Origin: Bacteroidales bacterium
Lineage (GTDB): Bacteria > Bacteroidota > Bacteroidia > Bacteroidales > Prolixibacteraceae
DNA length: 46,594 bases
Assembly: GCA_015654795.1 (NCBI GenBank)
Contig: JAATGF010000180.1
Coordinates: 1-46,594, forward strand
Reading direction: 5' to 3'
Shown: positions 42,907-46,594 of the stretch, piece after piece
How the letters are laid out: each line of letters starts with the position of its first letter
Numbering within the stretch: position 1 is the first letter of the stretch
Translations under genes and position numbers: made by a program
The notes under the pieces: generated by a model
What the model was told of the DNA's origin: nothing
Seen by the model: the letters and a program-made list of their open reading frames with translations, nothing else
The model's database searches: none

Positions 42907-44025
42907 TTACAAAATGATAAAGAATGTTGTGCCTTCTGTTTCGGAAGTGATAAAATCGACTTTCCCCCCAAGATGTTGCTCTCCTAAAATTTTCATACTA
43001 TAAGTTCCTAATCCGCGTTGGGTATTTTTGGTTGAAAATGAGCGCATAAATACCTGCATTTCTATATCACGCGGGATAAATTTAGGGTTATGAACCGAGA
43101 ATTTCAACTTCTGATCACTTTTAGTCACAGCGATAGTAACTGTTTGTCCCGGAGTGCTTGCTTCGAGCGCATTCTTTACCATATTATTTAGAACACGACG
43201 CAATAATACGGGGTCGCTTTCGAAATTTTCGCCAACAGAATTTTCGCTTATAATAATGTTTTTCCTTTTTGCTTCATCAAGAAAACAAAGTCCTTTGGCA
43301 ACCTGATGAATAAAAGTCAAACTGTTTAAGGGTTGACGGTTGAGTACAAGCTCATGATTTTCGGCTTGTGTGAGTAATCTTTGGGTGTCTATCTCATCAA
43401 TTATTTGCTGGCAAAATGATGATCCCATTTTAATGAAACTTTGCTGTTCCTCTTCATCAATTGTGTCGAATATTTCGAAAAAACCTTTTAAACCAGCAGC
43501 AACATTTAAAATATCATGAAAAAATATCTTCTCAATAATTGCCCTGCGTTTGTGGTCTGTAATATCTATCAATGATAATATCGTATAACTTGAATTTTCA
43601 TGCAAGAATGGAGTTGCTGTAACTTCAGCCTCGAGGAAGTTTTCAGTACCATTGTTCATTCTTCGTATCCTGCATTCTGATATTATTTTGAGTCCGGTTC
43701 TCTGGCTTTTCAATATTGCATTCAAGGCTCCACAGTAACGGCAATGCTCTGTAGTTCCGCAACCACCAACTTCATCGTAGGCAAAGTGACAGTTCATAGC
43801 TTCACCTAATCGTTTGCCTAATACTTGACTAATATTTTCAATTCCAATTGTCTTCATCAAAATATCGTTTGCGAAAACGACCTGCCTGTTTTGATCCAGA
43901 ATGCAAAAAATATAGGAGAGCGAGCAAAAAATGTCTTTCAGATAAGGAATCTTTTCGAGACTTAAATTACTTGCAAGGACACTCTCTTTCGAACTTCTGT
44001 CAGCAGGGGCATATTTTGTTTCCAT
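42907..44025 (-). CDS. Cytoplasmic PAS sensor histidine kinase with a Cys cluster
   Basis: A 372-residue soluble kinase with no transmembrane segment. A PAS domain (about 28-155) holds Cys79-His80, Cys89, Cys95 and Cys98 (CGTTEHCRYCGA), which could bind a metal or Fe-S centre or sense redox. Then come an H-box FFHDILN (His170), a dimerisation helix pair, and an HATPase domain with the N box (NNMVKNALEAS) and the GLGTYSMKI glycine motif. No response regulator is adjacent, so its partner is elsewhere. It is convergent with murQ and divergent from the SDR gene. Nothing ties it to murein use except position. Confidence 0.88.
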   Translation of the reverse strand: METKYAPADRSSKESVLASNLSLEKIPYLKDIFCSLSYIFCILDQNRQVVFANDILMKTIGIENISQVLGKRLGEAMNCHFAYDEVGGCGTTEHCRYCGALNAILKSQRTGLKIISECRIRRMNNGTENFLEAEVTATPFLHENSSYTILSLIDITDHKRRAIIEKIFFHDILNVAAGLKGFFEIFDTIDEEEQQSFIKMGSSFCQQIIDEIDTQRLLTQAENHELVLNRQPLNSLTFIHQVAKGLCFLDEAKRKNIIISENSVGENFESDPVLLRRVLNNMVKNALEASTPGQTVTIAVTKSDQKLKFSVHNPKFIPRDIEMQVFMRSFSTKNTQRGLGTYSMKILGEQHLGGKVDFITSETEGTTFFIIL

Positions 44026-44122
44026 ATCTTAATCTTTAGCGGTGCAATTTACGGTTTTTCTTTATTTTTCAAAGACCTAAAATTGTTGATCATAAAGCAT
44101 TTCTGTTGCTCTTTTTTATTTG

Positions 44123-44130
44123 TAAATTTG
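44123..44130 (+). promoter_or_regulatory. -7 box in the gap before the SDR gene
   Basis: TAAATTTG is a full TAnnTTTG match on the plus strand, 164 bases before the SDR start; a properly spaced -33 box is not evident. The rest of the 268-base gap (44026-44293) is AT-rich and holds no gene that I can see. Confidence 0.3.
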
Positions 44131-44293
44131 TATATATTAAGCTTATTGTACTTATTTTTAATTTTGAAGATAAATACTGGAGTAAAATTGGTTTTTGTTA
44201 ATAATCGAGGATATGAATATTTGGTCAAAGTAAGATTTCAAAACAATCAGATAAGTTAAATAGTTACCTAAATAGAAATTTTTAACAATTGAT

Positions 44294-45358
44294 ATGAAGA
44301 ATATTAATAAAAATATGCCAGTTATGGTATCCGGTGCGACAGGATATGTTGCAGGATGGATCGTAAAAAGACTATTGGATGAAGGGCTGACAGTGCATGC
44401 TCCGGTTCGGAATCCCGACAATATTGAGTCGCTAAAATACCTGAATGCGGTTGCAGCAAAGTCAAAAGGGCAAATCAAGTATTTTAAGGCCGATCTGCTC
44501 AAAGAGGGCTCGTATGATGAGGCGATGAAAGATTGTGAGCTGGTTTTTCATACGGCTTCCCCCTTTATAAATACGGTGAAAGATCCTCAGAAAGATCTTG
44601 TCGATCCCGCGCTGATTGGAACGAAGAATGTTTTGGCATCGGTCAACCGCACAGAATCGGTTAAACGTGTTGTCCTAACAAGTAGCTGTGCTGCTATCAT
44701 TGGCGACGCAATCGATTGTTTGGCTTATCCCAATGGAATTGCAACAGAAGAGCAATGGAATCTTACTTCAACGCTTGATCATCAACCTTATTCGTATTCC
44801 AAAACAGTGGCGGAACGGGCGGCCTGGGAGATCAATCAAAAACAAACACGCTGGGATTTGGTTGTGATTAATCCATCGCTTGTAATCGGTCCCGGAATTA
44901 ATCCAAAATCAACTTCCGAAAGTTTTAACCTGATTCGTCAACTGGGTGATGGAAATATGAAAATGGGAGCCCCGGAATTCTATATTGGAGTAGTTGATGT
45001 GCGCGATCTGGCCGAAGCTCATTACAACGCCGGATTTATTCCTCAGGCAAAAGGCAGGCATATTATTTCAGCTAACGAAACTTCATTTTTGACGTTAGCA
45101 GGCATCCTGCAAAAGAAATATGGCAATCAATATCCTTTCCCAACGAAGACCTTGCCCAAGTTTATGGTTTGGCTAATGGCTCCTTTGGCAGGATTTAAAC
45201 GTAGGATGATCAGCCGCAATGTCGGTTATCACTGGCGTGTCGATCATTCGAAGAGCATTAAGGAATTAGGGGTCAGGTATCGCCCGGTAGATAAATCAAT
45301 TATTGATTTCTTTCAGCAAATGATTGATAATGACGTTTTTAAAAAGGTGAAAAAATAG
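44294..45358 (+). CDS. Extended SDR, dihydroflavonol-reductase-like NAD(P)-dependent epimerase/reductase
   Basis: A 354-residue Rossmann-fold enzyme. It has the nucleotide motif SGATGYVAGWIV, HTASPF, LTSSCAAIIGD and the catalytic YSYSKTVAE (Tyr-x3-Lys). It resembles dihydroflavonol 4-reductase/cinnamoyl-CoA reductase-like bacterial proteins that reduce aldehydes or ketones. The substrate is not predictable. It stands alone on the plus strand and shows no link to the murein genes. Confidence 0.88.
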   Translation: MKNINKNMPVMVSGATGYVAGWIVKRLLDEGLTVHAPVRNPDNIESLKYLNAVAAKSKGQIKYFKADLLKEGSYDEAMKDCELVFHTASPFINTVKDPQKDLVDPALIGTKNVLASVNRTESVKRVVLTSSCAAIIGDAIDCLAYPNGIATEEQWNLTSTLDHQPYSYSKTVAERAAWEINQKQTRWDLVVINPSLVIGPGINPKSTSESFNLIRQLGDGNMKMGAPEFYIGVVDVRDLAEAHYNAGFIPQAKGRHIISANETSFLTLAGILQKKYGNQYPFPTKTLPKFMVWLMAPLAGFKRRMISRNVGYHWRVDHSKSIKELGVRYRPVDKSIIDFFQQMIDNDVFKKVKK

Positions 45359-45437
45359 AGGGTGACGTTACGAAATTATTTTTCGCTGATTCAAACAGAG
45401 ATTGAAAAGGAAGATGGATAATAATTTATAGGTGGAA

Positions 45438-45662
45438 TTATTTTTGCAACTCAAATGAATTCCGGACTTTTACGTATTTCTTTTTCAATTGCGAATCAGA
45501 TTCAATTTCTTCATTTTTTTCAATTTTGGGAAAATCCTTTTCGACAAATTCAAGGTTGAACTTGTCGGGCAAGTTGTCTGTGGTACTTGGACTGTCAACC
45601 AAATACTCAACAAAATCAAATGTTAGACCTATATTTCGCTCTATTGTTTCCTTGTTTGTCAT
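45438..45662 (-). CDS. Small acidic protein, second gene of a two-gene unit
   Basis: A 74-residue protein rich in Glu, Asp and Lys that I do not recognise. It begins with MTNKETIERNIGLTFDFVEY and has no membrane segment. Its ATG is 2 bases beyond the stop of the gene at 45665, so the two are translationally coupled or nearly so. Such an acidic small partner fits an antitoxin or immunity protein, but that is only a guess. Confidence 0.55.
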   Translation of the reverse strand: MTNKETIERNIGLTFDFVEYLVDSPSTTDNLPDKFNLEFVEKDFPKIEKNEEIESDSQLKKKYVKVRNSFELQK

Positions 45663-45664
45663 TT

Positions 45665-46003
45665 TTACTTTTCCCCCAATTTTTTAATAAATCGTTCTTT
45701 GTACCATCCCCATCTGTCTTTTAAGTCCTGCTCGGCATATCGTGAAGCATGTTTAAGATTATCAATTTGTATTAATTGTTTTTCTTTGTCTCCGTTTGGT
45801 TTCAAGATATCACGATGAAAGTACCCATGCGCACAATCATATCTTACGATTGAATACCATTTATTGCCAATGAATGACTCATATTGAAAAACTACATCTA
45901 CTAAAAGGCCGTTTTCAATTTTTAGTCTGACTCTTAACCTTTCGTAACCGCTTTTATCTAAATAAGTTTCAAACTCCTTTTCTCTCACGATTTCAAAGTT
46001 CAA
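45665..46003 (-). CDS. Small unknown protein, TumE/DUF7718-like in feel
   Basis: A 112-residue soluble protein. It has an N-terminal beta-rich part (YERLRVRLKIENGLLVDVVF), a centre WYSIVRYDCAHGYFHRDIL and a charged helix-rich C-terminus. The RYD-AHG-HRD segment recalls small proteins of TumE/DUF7718 type that occur in toxin-like pairs; I am not sure of this. It is followed within 2 bases by the acidic protein at 45438. It lies at the window's repeat-rich edge. Confidence 0.6.
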   Translation of the reverse strand: MNFEIVREKEFETYLDKSGYERLRVRLKIENGLLVDVVFQYESFIGNKWYSIVRYDCAHGYFHRDILKPNGDKEKQLIQIDNLKHASRYAEQDLKDRWGWYKERFIKKLGEK

Positions 46004-46351
46004 TACATAGCAAAGTTACTATTTTTTTGAAATCAAAATACATTAAATATATATCTGGTTTTGATCAAAATTCTCATTGATTGCCATCGTTTTTATAAAA
46101 TATCGGTTAAAATATGGTTACTGGTGGCTGGATGATTAATTTGGAAAAGGCCGGGTGAGTTTCTATGACCTGAACATTCATGCGGTCGCTCACTAAATTT
46201 CAATCTGTGCTGGGTATTTGGTGATTGGATCTGGTAATTACTACAATATTGAAAAAAATTATAGTAATCATTGTTGCCTGCGAAAAACCGTGGTAAAATA
46301 ATTATTTGATTAAATCCTCCGGTAATCAGAACAAGAGTTTTCATTTATTGA

Positions 46352-46594
46352 GTCCACTCCGAAAAGTCGATTAATTATCCCGAAGGGATAAAATTTGAAT
46401 AACCACCGGTAAAACCGGTGGAAAAGAAATCAAATAAAGATTACAGCCCCGAAGGGGTTGAACTTTTATTGTATTAATATTCAACCATTTCAGGGTTGCG
46501 TATTCATCTTTTATTCTTCCGTGAGCTCCACCCACAGTTTTAGATTCAGTCCTTTCATGACTATTTTCTGACCTTCTTACTTTTCGGAGTGGAC
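46352..46594. mobile_element. MITE/REP-like element with 16-bp terminal inverted repeats
   Basis: GTCCACTCCGAAAAGT (46352-46367) is the exact reverse complement of the last 16 bases (46579-46594). Between them are three compact hairpins: TATCCC-GAA-GGGATA, CCACCGGT-AAA-ACCGGTGG (46403-46421) and CCCC-GAA-GGGG. No transposase frame is present, so if mobile it is non-autonomous. It could also be an IS end pair that was collapsed in assembly. Confidence 0.5.

Noticed and set aside
46093-46344. Minus-strand frame of 83 codons
   Set aside because: Its composition is not convincing, it has no family pattern and no visible initiation signal, and it lies in AT-rich sequence beside the repeat element.

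Overview
The window is AT-rich and dense with genes. It almost certainly comes from a Bacteroidota bacterium, most likely Bacteroidales or Marinilabiliales-like; I cannot place the genus. The evidence is an adjacent SusC/SusD pair, many exported enzymes with short N-terminal signals (several lipoproteins), families typical of the phylum (DUF4922, HGSNAT/NagX-like proteins, an AmpG with an extra domain), promoter elements of the TTTG / TAnnTTTG type, and starts without strong Shine-Dalgarno sequences.

Most of the window (about 439-42731) reads as one large locus for taking apart, importing and catabolising peptidoglycan (cell-wall murein). On the minus strand, read right to left from 40707, come: a zinc amidase with an inserted golvesin-like domain; a GT2 glycosyltransferase; a HIT/GalT-like DUF4922 protein; a SpoIID-type protein; a GH9-polysaccharide deacetylase fusion; an AmpG-like muropeptide permease; a GHL10 (DigH-like) glycosidase; a transmembrane N-acetyltransferase homologue; an orphan DUF2442 protein; an M28 peptidase; and a NagZ-type GH3 fused to a beta-lactamase-fold domain. 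A plus-strand pair follows (NamZ exo-muramidase and an unknown protein). The minus strand then resumes with a transglutaminase-like lipoprotein, an NlpC/P60 lipoprotein, a Tat-exported dipeptide epimerase, a metallophosphoesterase-PQQ propeller fusion, SusC, SusD, a GntR regulator, a second N-acetyltransferase homologue, a UPF0104 membrane protein, a sodium:solute symporter and a GH20 homologue. MurK and MurQ are transcribed divergently at 41041-42731.

Inferred flow: the amidase removes stem peptides; NamZ, GH3/NagZ, GHL10 and SpoIID-type activities cut the glycan; SusCD carries fragments across the outer membrane; AmpG and/or the symporter carry sugars across the inner membrane; MurK phosphorylates MurNAc and MurQ converts MurNAc-6-P to GlcNAc-6-P. 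Peptides go through NlpC/P60, the epimerase and a peptidase, apparently outside the cytoplasm. The likely controller is the GntR protein. A dyad TTGT-N3-ACA(A/T) occurs upstream of susC, the transglutaminase gene and murK, overlapping the -7 box at two of them.

Outside this locus, 42907-46003 holds a Cys-rich PAS histidine kinase, an extended SDR and two small unknown genes. The window edges are repeat-rich. The left 350 bases contain short repeats that recur at 30817 and 33574, and the last 243 bases are bounded by 16-bp perfect inverted repeats, one ending exactly at the last base.
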